7,777 nt of DNA from positions 1 to 7,777 of the forward strand of contig DXDO01000061.1 of assembly GCA_019115425.1 (NCBI GenBank). Reading direction: 5' to 3'. Shown one piece after another: positions 1 through 6,163 of the stretch. The position numbers and the translations under genes were made by a program. Origin of the DNA: Candidatus Agathobaculum merdigallinarum. Its GTDB lineage: Bacteria > Bacillota > Clostridia > Oscillospirales > Butyricicoccaceae. The first letter of the stretch is position 1. Each line of letters opens with the position of its first letter. A model generated the notes under the pieces. It searched no databases and had not been told where the DNA came from. It was given only the letters and a program-made list of their open reading frames with translations.

Positions 1-13
1 GTATTATATTGAT

Positions 14-76
14 AAAAATGATGGTTTTGTGACATTCCCAAAAATCGTCCCCCCTTATGTGAAAAATAGAAGTTTT
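14..76. repeat. spaced direct repeat upstream of the importer promoter, candidate regulator site
   Basis: The pattern AAAAAT-N4-GTTTT occurs at 14-28 and again at 62-76, with starts 48 bp apart. A third AAAAAT without the GTTTT half lies at 40-45. The second copy abuts or overlaps the -35 region of the predicted importer promoter. AraC-family response regulators commonly bind direct repeats next to -35, and a regulator of that type is encoded at 3747-5330, so these may be its operator. The DNA is AT-rich and A/T runs recur easily by chance, so this is a suggestion only. Confidence 0.3.
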
Positions 77-104
77 AGAGGTTTCGTATCTTTGATAATA
101 TAAT
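74..104 (+). promoter_or_regulatory. predicted promoter of the ABC importer operon
   Basis: A perfect TATAAT lies at 99-104, about 37 bp before the chosen ATPase start, predicting transcription from about 111. No good -35 is present: TTTAGA at 74-79 matches TTGACA at four of six positions but with a long 19-bp spacer, and TTAGAG at 75-80 is poorer. A strong -10 with a weak -35 fits an activator-dependent promoter, in line with the adjacent direct repeat and the linked AraC-type regulator. No other gene or signal is visible in bases 1-113. Confidence 0.5.
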
Positions 105-124
105 AACAAAGAAATGAAAACGCG

Positions 125-131
125 AGGAGGG
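125..131 (+). promoter_or_regulatory. ribosome binding site that fixes the ATPase start
   Basis: AGGAGGG lies nine bases before ATG 141. An in-frame ATG at 114 would add nine residues but has no Shine-Dalgarno sequence and sits almost at the predicted transcription start. The start at 141 is therefore preferred, and the protein begins MEYILEMKDISKTF as RbsA-family proteins usually do. Confidence 0.8.
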
Positions 132-140
132 AAGAAAAGC

Positions 141-1634
141 ATGGAATATATACTGGAAATGAAGGACATCAGCAAAACCTTCCCTGGTGTGAAGGCGCTT
201 GACCATGTGCAGCTGCAGGTAAAGCCCGGAGAGGTCCATGCGCTGATGGGTGAAAACGGCGCAGGCAAATCAACGCTGATGAAGATCCTCATGGGTATAT
301 ATACCAAGGACGACGGCGGGGAGATCCTGTTTGACGGAAAACCCTATCATGCTTCCAACCCGAAGGAAGCAATGGATACCGGCGTTGCCATGATCCATCA
401 GGAGTTGAATCCGATTCTGGATATGACCGTTTATGAAAATATTTTCGTCGGACGTGAGTTGCGGAAAAATGGTTTGGTGGACAAAAAAGCGGAGATCGAA
501 GAGGCACAGCGCCTGATCGAGGAATGCGGACTGCATGTATCCCCGAAGGAGATGCTGCGCAACCTGACAGTCGCACAGTGCCAGTTGATTGAGATCATCA
601 AGGCGATCTCGATCAACGCCAAGGTCATCATCATGGATGAGCCGACCGCAGCCATTACCGACCGCGAAGTCGAGCTGCTGTTCGGGCATATCCGCAGGCT
701 GACCCAAAAGGGCGTCGCGATTATTTACATTTCGCACCGCATGGACGAAATCTTTTCCATCTGTGATCGTGTCAGCGTTTATCGCGACGGGCAGTATATC
801 GGCTCGGGCGCTACCAAGGATCTGGATGAGGCGCAGCTGATCAAGATGATGGTCGGCCGCGAGATTACTGACGTGTTCCCCAAACTGGAAGCAGAGATCG
901 GTGAGGTCATTTTTGAGGCCAAGAATATTGTCCGTGCGGATCATAAAGTCAAGGGTGTCAGCTTTTCCGTCCACAAAGGCGAGATCTTGGGCATCGGCGG
1001 TCTGGTCGGCGCGGGACGCAGCGAACTTGTGGAAGGCATCTTCGGTATGCATGAGTTGTCTGGCGGCGAGATCTATGTCAAGGGCAAACAGCTGAAAGTG
1101 CATTCGCCGCACGATATCATCCAGGAAGGCGTAGCGCTCATCACCGAGGACCGCAAGGGTACCGGCCTGAATCTGAGCGGTACGGTAAACGATAATATCG
1201 CGATGGTGGCGATTCAAAAGCTGCTGTCTCACGGTCTGTATAACAAAAACAAAGCGCGCAGCGCTTCGCAGGAGTACATTGAAAAACTGAATATCAAAAC
1301 TCCTTCCGGTGATCAGATTGTCGGCAACCTGTCCGGCGGCAACCAGCAGAAAGTTGTTATAGCCAAGTGGATGCTCAATGAGCCGGATATCATCATTCTG
1401 GATGAACCGACGCGCGGCATTGACGTTGGCGCAAAGCGCGATATTTATTTGCTGCTGGGCAAGTTGGTGCAGCAGGGCAAGGCGGTTGTTATGATTTCGT
1501 CGGAGATCCCAGAGCTGATGGGTGTCTGTGACCGGATTCTGGTCATGTGCGAGGGGAATCTTTCTGGTGAGGTCAAGCGGGACGAGTTCTCGCAGGAACG
1601 CATCATGACGCTTGCCTCCGCGATCAAGGTATAA
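141..1634 (+). CDS. sugar ABC importer ATP-binding protein (RbsA/MglA family, two nucleotide-binding domains)
   Basis: This is the cytoplasmic energising subunit of a CUT2-class importer, 497 residues, a normal length for the family. The first nucleotide-binding domain (about 1-245) has Walker A GENGAGKST at 37-45, Q-loop Q87, signature LTVAQCQ at 142-148, Walker B MDEPT with catalytic E167, and switch H199. The second (about 255-497) shows the degenerate features usual in this family: GLVGAGRS at 287-294 with Arg293 in place of the Walker A lysine, signature LSGGNQQK at 397-404, Walker B LDEPT at 420-424, and Ser in place of the H-loop histidine (ISSE, 452-455). Signature 1 has Cys147 where Gln is common. 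It is the first gene of the importer operon, and the permease follows after 14 bases. The ligand cannot be read from the ATPase, so RbsA is a family label and not a claim of ribose transport. Confidence 0.95.
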   Translation: MEYILEMKDISKTFPGVKALDHVQLQVKPGEVHALMGENGAGKSTLMKILMGIYTKDDGGEILFDGKPYHASNPKEAMDTGVAMIHQELNPILDMTVYENIFVGRELRKNGLVDKKAEIEEAQRLIEECGLHVSPKEMLRNLTVAQCQLIEIIKAISINAKVIIMDEPTAAITDREVELLFGHIRRLTQKGVAIIYISHRMDEIFSICDRVSVYRDGQYIGSGATKDLDEAQLIKMMVGREITDVFPKLEAEIGEVIFEAKNIVRADHKVKGVSFSVHKGEILGIGGLVGAGRSELVEGIFGMHELSGGEIYVKGKQLKVHSPHDIIQEGVALITEDRKGTGLNLSGTVNDNIAMVAIQKLLSHGLYNKNKARSASQEYIEKLNIKTPSGDQIVGNLSGGNQQKVVIAKWMLNEPDIIILDEPTRGIDVGAKRDIYLLLGKLVQQGKAVVMISSEIPELMGVCDRILVMCEGNLSGEVKRDEFSQERIMTLASAIKV

Positions 1635-1648
1635 AGGAAGGGGTAAAC

Positions 1649-2596
1649 ATGAAACAGACCAAAAGTGTAAAATCGCTGATCAGCGAATATTTCATCTTCG
1701 TGATCTTTATCGCGCTGGTCATCGTATTGACCTGCCTGAAGCCGAGTTTTATCCAGCCGAGCAATCTGGTCAATATTCTCAAACAAGCTTCGATCAACGG
1801 CATTTTGTCTTTCGGCATGATGTTCGTTATCATTGCGGGCGGTTTTGATATGTCCGTCGGCTCTACGGTCGCGTTTACCGGTATCGTAGCCGCCATGCTG
1901 GGCCAGGGTCAGTACCCGCTGATCGTGCCGCTGGTGGTTGCCATGCTCGCGGGCTTGGCTGTCGGCGTCGTAAACGGTGTCGGCGTGGCGGTCGGCGACT
2001 TGCCGCCGTTTATCATGACACTTGGCACGATGACCGCTGTACGCGGTTTGGCGTTGCTGCTCTCGGACGGCAAACCGGTTACAGGCATCAGCGAGGAGTA
2101 CAAGGCAGTAGCCGCGACTTCGGTGGCCGGCATCCCGATGCTTGCGATCTTTCTTGTGATCGTCATTCTGATTTGCTCCTTTGTGCTGGCGAAAACCGTA
2201 TATGGCCGCCGTGTTTACGCCTGTGGCGGCAACCTGCAGGCGGCGCGCGTTTCCGGCATCAACACCACCATGATCCGTATCTCCACATTCGCCATTGCCG
2301 GCCTGCTGGCTGGCCTGAGCGGCTTCCTGATGACCTCCCGTGTGACCATCGGCCAGCCGACCGCAGCAGAGAGCTATGAGATGGATGCGATCACCGCTTG
2401 TGTCGTCGGCGGCGTGTCCATGTCGGGCGGCGTAGGCAAGCCTTGGGGCGTTGTGGTAGGCTGCCTGCTGATCACTGTTATCACCAACGGTCTCGATATC
2501 CTGGGCGTATCGTCCCACTGGCAGAAGATCGTTAAGGGCGCGATTATCGTTCTGGCGGTTCTGATTGATGTGAAGGGCAAGCGTAAGAAAGACTGA
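1649..2596 (+). CDS. sugar ABC importer permease (RbsC family)
   Basis: This is the integral membrane subunit, 315 residues, predicted to act as a homodimer forming the translocation path. The protein is strongly hydrophobic with about eight to ten membrane segments, beginning near residues 14-30. Family landmarks are GGFDMSVGS at 64-72, TLGTMTAVRG at 124-133, the cytoplasmic loop GRRVYACGGN at 186-195 followed by AARVSGIN (198-205), which corresponds to the ATPase-coupling region, and a C-terminal segment with NGLDILGVSS (280-289) and WQKIVKGAII (291-300). It ends in a basic cytoplasmic tail (KGKRKKD). The ribosome binding site AAGGAAGGGG directly follows the ATPase stop codon, giving tight coupling. 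Substrate specificity is not deducible. Confidence 0.95.
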   Translation: MKQTKSVKSLISEYFIFVIFIALVIVLTCLKPSFIQPSNLVNILKQASINGILSFGMMFVIIAGGFDMSVGSTVAFTGIVAAMLGQGQYPLIVPLVVAMLAGLAVGVVNGVGVAVGDLPPFIMTLGTMTAVRGLALLLSDGKPVTGISEEYKAVAATSVAGIPMLAIFLVIVILICSFVLAKTVYGRRVYACGGNLQAARVSGINTTMIRISTFAIAGLLAGLSGFLMTSRVTIGQPTAAESYEMDAITACVVGGVSMSGGVGKPWGVVVGCLLITVITNGLDILGVSSHWQKIVKGAIIVLAVLIDVKGKRKKD

Positions 2597-2599
2597 CGG

Positions 2600-2638
2600 A
2601 TGTTAGGAGAAGAGCGCAGCATCGCCCTTCTCTGACAT
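2600..2638 (+). other. intercistronic RNA hairpin between permease and binding-protein genes
   Basis: The arms at 2600-2616 and 2623-2638 pair through 14 Watson-Crick pairs and one G-U, with one bulged G (2607), one A-C mismatch (2613/2626) and a six-base loop (2617-2622). It begins four bases after the permease stop and ends ten bases before the TAAGGAGG site of the binding-protein gene. No T-run follows, so it is unlikely to be an efficient intrinsic terminator. A role in protecting mRNA ends or allowing differential expression of the binding protein is plausible, because importers need more binding protein than permease. Confidence 0.55.
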
Positions 2639-2665
2639 ATAAGCTTCTTAAGGAGGAAGAAAAAG

Positions 2666-3634
2666 ATGAAAAAGAAGAGATTCCTGGCTATGCTGATGGC
2701 CGGCGCTATGACGCTCGGCATCACAGCGTGCAGCACTGAGACCGGCTCCACGACCGATCCAAGCGCGAGCGAAGAAGGCGGCGAAGGCGGCGCGTACAAG
2801 ATTGCGCTGATCGCACAGCATCAGACCAATGCGTTTCAGATCGCTATTGCAGAGGCTGCTGAGGCCAAGGCAGAGGAGCTGGGCGTTGATCTGACCATCC
2901 TGAGCGCGGATCAGGACGCTGTGACCCAGATCAGCCAGATCGAGCAGTGCGTATCCGAGGGCTATGATGCCATCCTGTTTGAGCCTGTCGATCCGGACGG
3001 CCTGGTCGATGCAGCCAAGAGCGCATCCGAGGCGGGCGTCGTTGTCATCAACATTGTTTCCGCCTGCACGGATTGGGAGAACAACGGTATTGCTGCGGTT
3101 TCCTACGGCGATAACGTAAAGGCTGGCGAAGTGGAGATGCAGCAGGTTGCTGATCTGCTGGGCGGCAAGGGCAACATCGCGATCCTGACCGGCCCCTCCG
3201 GCGACTCCGGCGGCCTGCAGCGCATGGAAGGCTATGAAAACATTCTTGCGAACTACCCGGACATGGTTCAGGTGGTTTCCCCGGCAGACTGCCAGTGGGA
3301 TACCGCGCAGGCGCAGGCCACTGTTGAGAGCTGGCTGTCTGCATACGATCTGGATGCGATCGTCTGCCAGAACGACGGCATGGCAGTCGGCGCAGGCAAT
3401 GCAGCTGGTGCAAACAGCGGCATTATAATCACTGGTGTCGACGGCACGCCGGACGGCTTTGAGGCGATCAAGGACGGCCGCATGACCGGTACCGTTTCCC
3501 AGAACGGCGGCGCAATGGCTGAGAACGCGCTGGAGGCTGCGGTTACGCTGCTCGACGGCGGTACGCTGGAGACCAATGAGATCATCACGGACAGCACCTG
3601 GATCGACGCTTCCAACGTAGCGGACTATGAGTAA
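2666..3634 (+). CDS. sugar ABC importer substrate-binding lipoprotein (RbsB-like, periplasmic-binding-protein type I fold)
   Basis: This 322-residue extracellular ligand-binding subunit is tethered by a lipid. The N-terminus has a basic stretch (KKKR), a hydrophobic core and the lipobox ITAC, giving lipidation at Cys22. A Ser/Thr/Gly/Glu-rich linker (23-43) follows, then the mature fold from about residue 44. RbsB-type landmarks are N55 and F57 in strand 1, FEPVDPDGL (105-113), R186 in LQRMEGY, CQNDGMA (234-240) with N236 and D237, GVDGTPDG (257-264) with D259, and Q279 in VSQN. The Asp-Arg pair that ribose-binding proteins have after strand 4 is replaced here by a stretch reading NIVSACTDW (129-137), so the ligand is probably not ribose. 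The start is supported by TAAGGAGG at 2649-2656, the best ribosome binding site in the window. It is the last gene of the importer operon. Confidence 0.93.
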   Translation: MKKKRFLAMLMAGAMTLGITACSTETGSTTDPSASEEGGEGGAYKIALIAQHQTNAFQIAIAEAAEAKAEELGVDLTILSADQDAVTQISQIEQCVSEGYDAILFEPVDPDGLVDAAKSASEAGVVVINIVSACTDWENNGIAAVSYGDNVKAGEVEMQQVADLLGGKGNIAILTGPSGDSGGLQRMEGYENILANYPDMVQVVSPADCQWDTAQAQATVESWLSAYDLDAIVCQNDGMAVGAGNAAGANSGIIITGVDGTPDGFEAIKDGRMTGTVSQNGGAMAENALEAAVTLLDGGTLETNEIITDSTWIDASNVADYE

Positions 3635-3648
3635 GCAGCAGATAGCTG

Positions 3649-3677
3649 TTTTCAAATACGCATAGACGTGTTATCAT
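3649..3677 (+). promoter_or_regulatory. predicted promoter of the regulator-kinase-pseudoATPase operon
   Basis: TTTTCA at 3649-3654 (four of six to TTGACA) and TATCAT at 3672-3677 (five of six to TATAAT) are separated by 17 bp, the optimal spacing. It starts 15 bp after the binding-protein stop codon. Transcription would begin near 3684, at the base of the hairpin at 3685-3716. This is the best promoter match in the 112-bp gap, but it is a consensus match only. Confidence 0.4.
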
Positions 3678-3684
3678 GAATAGG

Positions 3685-3718
3685 GAAAAGGGAAAGCGGT
3701 CACGTTTTCCCTTTTCTT
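3685..3718 (+). terminator. strong hairpin, probable intrinsic terminator of the importer operon
   Basis: Bases 3685-3698 pair with 3703-3716 in a 14-bp stem with one G-U pair and a GTCA tetraloop. The downstream arm runs into CCCTTTTCTTATTC, a T-rich but interrupted tract. The stem is AT-rich at its base and GC-rich in the middle. It most likely ends the importer transcript, but the imperfect T-tract would allow some read-through into the regulator gene. If the promoter at 3649-3677 is used, the same hairpin forms the 5' end of the regulatory mRNA. Confidence 0.7.
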
Positions 3719-3746
3719 ATTCGAGCGATATGAACTGGGGGTAATT

Positions 3747-5330
3747 ATGCTAAGGGTAGTGCTTGCGGACGATGAAAACAAAGTCGTCCTGCTGATGCAG
3801 AAGCTGATTGATTGGGAAAAATTGGGTTACGAGATCGTCGGGGTCGCAAACGACGGCTTGCGGGCGATTGAGCTGGTGCAGGAAACGCATCCGCATCTGT
3901 TGATCACCGATATCCGGATGCCGGGCTGCGATGGGATCGAGCTGATCCGCAGGGCAAAGGAATTACAGCCGGGGCTGCACTTTATCGTCATCAGTGGATA
4001 CCGCCAATTCGAATATGCACAGAATGCGCTGAAATACGGCGTGGAGGATTATCTGCTCAAGCCGCTCAAACAGGATGAGCTCTACGGTATTCTGCTGCGC
4101 CTGAAGGAAAAGCTTGGTGAGGAGGCTGCGCTGGAGTACCAGCTGCAAAAGAGCGGCGAGCGCCGTCAAACGCTTGCGCTTGCCGCCCTGAAAGAGGCAG
4201 CGGACCGGCAGCAGCCGTTTTTGACCGCAGAGCAGGCGGAAGAGGAATATGGTTTTCGCTTTGGGCAGGGAAGCTATTTTGCTGTTATCGTTAAGCCTGA
4301 CATTTCCAATGCCGCAAAGTATCTGGACGGCTATCAGCTCATGATGCAGCATACGCTGGAAATCGTGCGGCGCGAGGTGCAGCTTTTAGCAGATGAGTAT
4401 GCCGCTGCGATGCAGAAAGAAGGCGTCGCGATCCTTCTCTACATGAAAGCGTTTCAGGCGGTGGAGGTCAAGCAGTGTTTTACCAAGATTCGCAAGGAAA
4501 TCGAAAAGCAGCGAGATCTGTTCTGGGACATCCGAAGCACGATCTGCCTGGGCAGCCGGAAGGATCGCCCGGAAGGGCTGGCCCGCTCCATGCAGGAGGC
4601 GCTCTGGCTCTGTCGGGATCGCCTGTGTCATGTGCAGCCCTGGCGGGATGCGGAAATCGAAGAGCCCATGTGCTCTGAGCACTATCTGATGGATGCAGCG
4701 CAGAAAAAACGCTTTCAGGAAGCGGCAGAATATCTGGATGCAAACCGGTTTTCGCAGGAGCTGGAGGACAGTTATCGTTATATCTCCCAGAGGCAGCCAC
4801 TGACAGGGCAGATGCTGGAGGACTGGTTTGATCAGGTTTTGGAGTCCAGCATTTACGGCATGCAGCAAAATGGCAAGGTCGCGGACCGTTTTGCGCAGAC
4901 AATGGAGGAGGATTTCTGGCGCTGCACCAATGCGCAGGATATCTATCGGCTGCTGCGGCAGGATATCCAGCAGGAGATCCTTCGTCTGGACAATGAAAAA
5001 GCCCTGCGTGAGACCCGCCCGATCACCGAGGCCAAGCGCTATATCCAGCAGCACTATCAGGAATCCCTTCGGCTCGAGGATGTGAGCAGTGCGGTGGGGT
5101 TTAATGCCACCTATTTTTCCGCATTGTTCAAGAAAGAGACCGGGCAGAATTTCATGGATTATCTGACAGGGCTGCGGATCAACAAATCCAAGGAGCTGTT
5201 GTGCGACGACAAATTATCCGTACAGGATGTGGCGGAGCTTGTCGGCTACCGCGATTTAAAATATTTTTCCCGGCTGTTCAAAAAAACCACCGGGGTCAGC
5301 CCGTCGGATTATAAAAAGCTGTACAGGTAG
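3747..5330 (+). CDS. response regulator with AraC-type DNA-binding domain (YesN-like)
   Basis: This 527-residue cytoplasmic transcription factor is predicted to be activated by phosphoryl transfer from the kinase encoded next to it. The receiver domain (about 1-120) has the acidic pocket D8/D9, the phospho-acceptor D55 in TDIRMPG, the switch S83 and the conserved K105 in LLKP. A long middle region (about 125-420), typical of YesN-type regulators, has no motif I recognise. The C-terminal 102 residues (426-527) form the AraC double helix-turn-helix, with LRLEDVSSAVGFNATYFS and LSVQDVAELVGYRDLKYFS as the two recognition units, ending GVSPSDYKK as usual. The ribosome binding site is GGGGG at 3737-3741. 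The closest candidate target is the importer promoter upstream of 141, since this family usually regulates linked sugar-uptake genes. Confidence 0.93.
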   Translation: MLRVVLADDENKVVLLMQKLIDWEKLGYEIVGVANDGLRAIELVQETHPHLLITDIRMPGCDGIELIRRAKELQPGLHFIVISGYRQFEYAQNALKYGVEDYLLKPLKQDELYGILLRLKEKLGEEAALEYQLQKSGERRQTLALAALKEAADRQQPFLTAEQAEEEYGFRFGQGSYFAVIVKPDISNAAKYLDGYQLMMQHTLEIVRREVQLLADEYAAAMQKEGVAILLYMKAFQAVEVKQCFTKIRKEIEKQRDLFWDIRSTICLGSRKDRPEGLARSMQEALWLCRDRLCHVQPWRDAEIEEPMCSEHYLMDAAQKKRFQEAAEYLDANRFSQELEDSYRYISQRQPLTGQMLEDWFDQVLESSIYGMQQNGKVADRFAQTMEEDFWRCTNAQDIYRLLRQDIQQEILRLDNEKALRETRPITEAKRYIQQHYQESLRLEDVSSAVGFNATYFSALFKKETGQNFMDYLTGLRINKSKELLCDDKLSVQDVAELVGYRDLKYFSRLFKKTTGVSPSDYKKLYR

Positions 5331-5338
5331 GTGGTATT

Positions 5339-6157
5339 ATGTGGCTGAAAGCAGGGTGGAAGCTGCGGAAGGCGCTCCGGCGCTATCGCAATGACAAGAA
5401 CTTGGATGCCGTCCTGCATGCGGACTGGGCGCAGGATGCAGATCTCAACGCGTTCTTCGGAGATATTGAGGAGCGCTTGCATGGGGAAGAGATCACCCGC
5501 CTGCAGCAGAAGCAGGCAGAGTATCTGGCGCTGCAAAATCAGATTAATCCGCATTTCCTGTATAATGCGCTGGAAGCCATCCGGGCGGATGCTTTACTCG
5601 CGGACTGCGAGGAAATCGCCGAAACCACCGAGGCGCTTGCCACTTTCTTTCGCTATACGATCTCGAATGTGCAGGAATATGTGACGTTTTCCGATGAGCT
5701 GGACAATGTGGAAAACTATTTTACCATTCAGCGCTGCCGGTTTGGCAACAAGATTTCGATGGAACTTGAGATGGAAAACGAGGATCTGTTGGAGGCGCGC
5801 ATGCCCAAGCTGATTCTGCAGCCACTGGTGGAAAACGCGGTTTCGCATGGTTTGGAAGGGAAAATCGAGCAGGGTACGGTCCGTATCATTGTCGAAAACA
5901 GCGACCGGACGCTTTTCCTGCGGGTGCGTGATGACGGCATGGGAATGCCTGCGGAGCAGGTAGACCGGCTCAACAGACAGTTTGCCGAACCCGATGTGCT
6001 GGCAGGTACACAGCAGCGGGGCGGCATTGCGCTGTGCAATGTCAACAGCCGGATCCGCCTGATGTTCGGGGAGGACTATGGCCTGCACATTTTCAGCGCA
6101 GCAGGAATTGGGACCGAGTGCTGCGTTACGCTGCCGCTGCTGCCGCAGGAGGAATAA
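5339..6157 (+). CDS. soluble histidine kinase of the LytS/YesM type, without sensor or membrane domain
   Basis: This 272-residue kinase is the predicted partner of the preceding regulator. The histidine kinase block (PF06580 type) centres on QINPHFLYNALEAI with H72 as phospho-acceptor. The ATPase domain shows the N-box LVENAVSHG (163-171, N166) and the G1 box DDGMGM (198-203). The G2 region GGIALCNVNSRI (228-239) has Ala231 where Gly is usual in GxGLxNV. Relatives of this class normally have two transmembrane helices around an extracellular domain plus a HAMP linker and exceed 450 residues; none of that is present here. Only about 55 residues precede the coiled-coil-like lead into H72, and the first 17 are basic and tryptophan-rich (W2, W7, seven Lys/Arg), possibly a membrane-surface helix. 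The ribosome binding site overlaps the regulator's stop codon, eight bases before the start, which implies translational coupling. Confidence 0.9.
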   Translation: MWLKAGWKLRKALRRYRNDKNLDAVLHADWAQDADLNAFFGDIEERLHGEEITRLQQKQAEYLALQNQINPHFLYNALEAIRADALLADCEEIAETTEALATFFRYTISNVQEYVTFSDELDNVENYFTIQRCRFGNKISMELEMENEDLLEARMPKLILQPLVENAVSHGLEGKIEQGTVRIIVENSDRTLFLRVRDDGMGMPAEQVDRLNRQFAEPDVLAGTQQRGGIALCNVNSRIRLMFGEDYGLHIFSAAGIGTECCVTLPLLPQEE

Positions 6158-6163
6158 AAGACG

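Noticed and set aside
1..113. Riboswitch or CRISPR-like structure in the leader
   Set aside because: The predicted 5' untranslated region is only about 30 bases, too short for a riboswitch, and there are no regularly spaced repeats of CRISPR type.
115..128. Possible catabolite-repression (cre) site
   Set aside because: Only the left half TGAAAACG fits the consensus; the right half matches poorly and the sequence overlaps the ribosome binding site.
114..140. Earlier in-frame ATG for the ATPase at 114
   Set aside because: It has no ribosome binding site and lies beside the predicted transcription start; ATG 141 has AGGAGGG at good spacing and matches the usual N-terminus of the family.
270..1232. 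Minus-strand open frame of 320 codons opposite the ATPase
   Set aside because: Same shadow effect; the + strand codes for conserved Walker and signature motifs across the whole stretch.
1445..2518. Long open frame on the minus strand (357 codons) opposite the ATPase and permease
   Set aside because: It reads Asp/His/Arg/Gln-rich, low-complexity sequence without domain motifs, and runs across two well-supported genes; it is a codon-bias shadow.
2648..3655. Minus-strand open frame of 335 codons opposite the binding-protein gene
   Set aside because: The opposite strand is an intact, motif-rich lipoprotein gene; this antisense frame has no recognisable domain and is best explained by codon bias.
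3729..3734. Weak -10-like TATGAA just before the regulator gene
   Set aside because: It has no usable -35, and transcription would begin inside the ribosome binding site.
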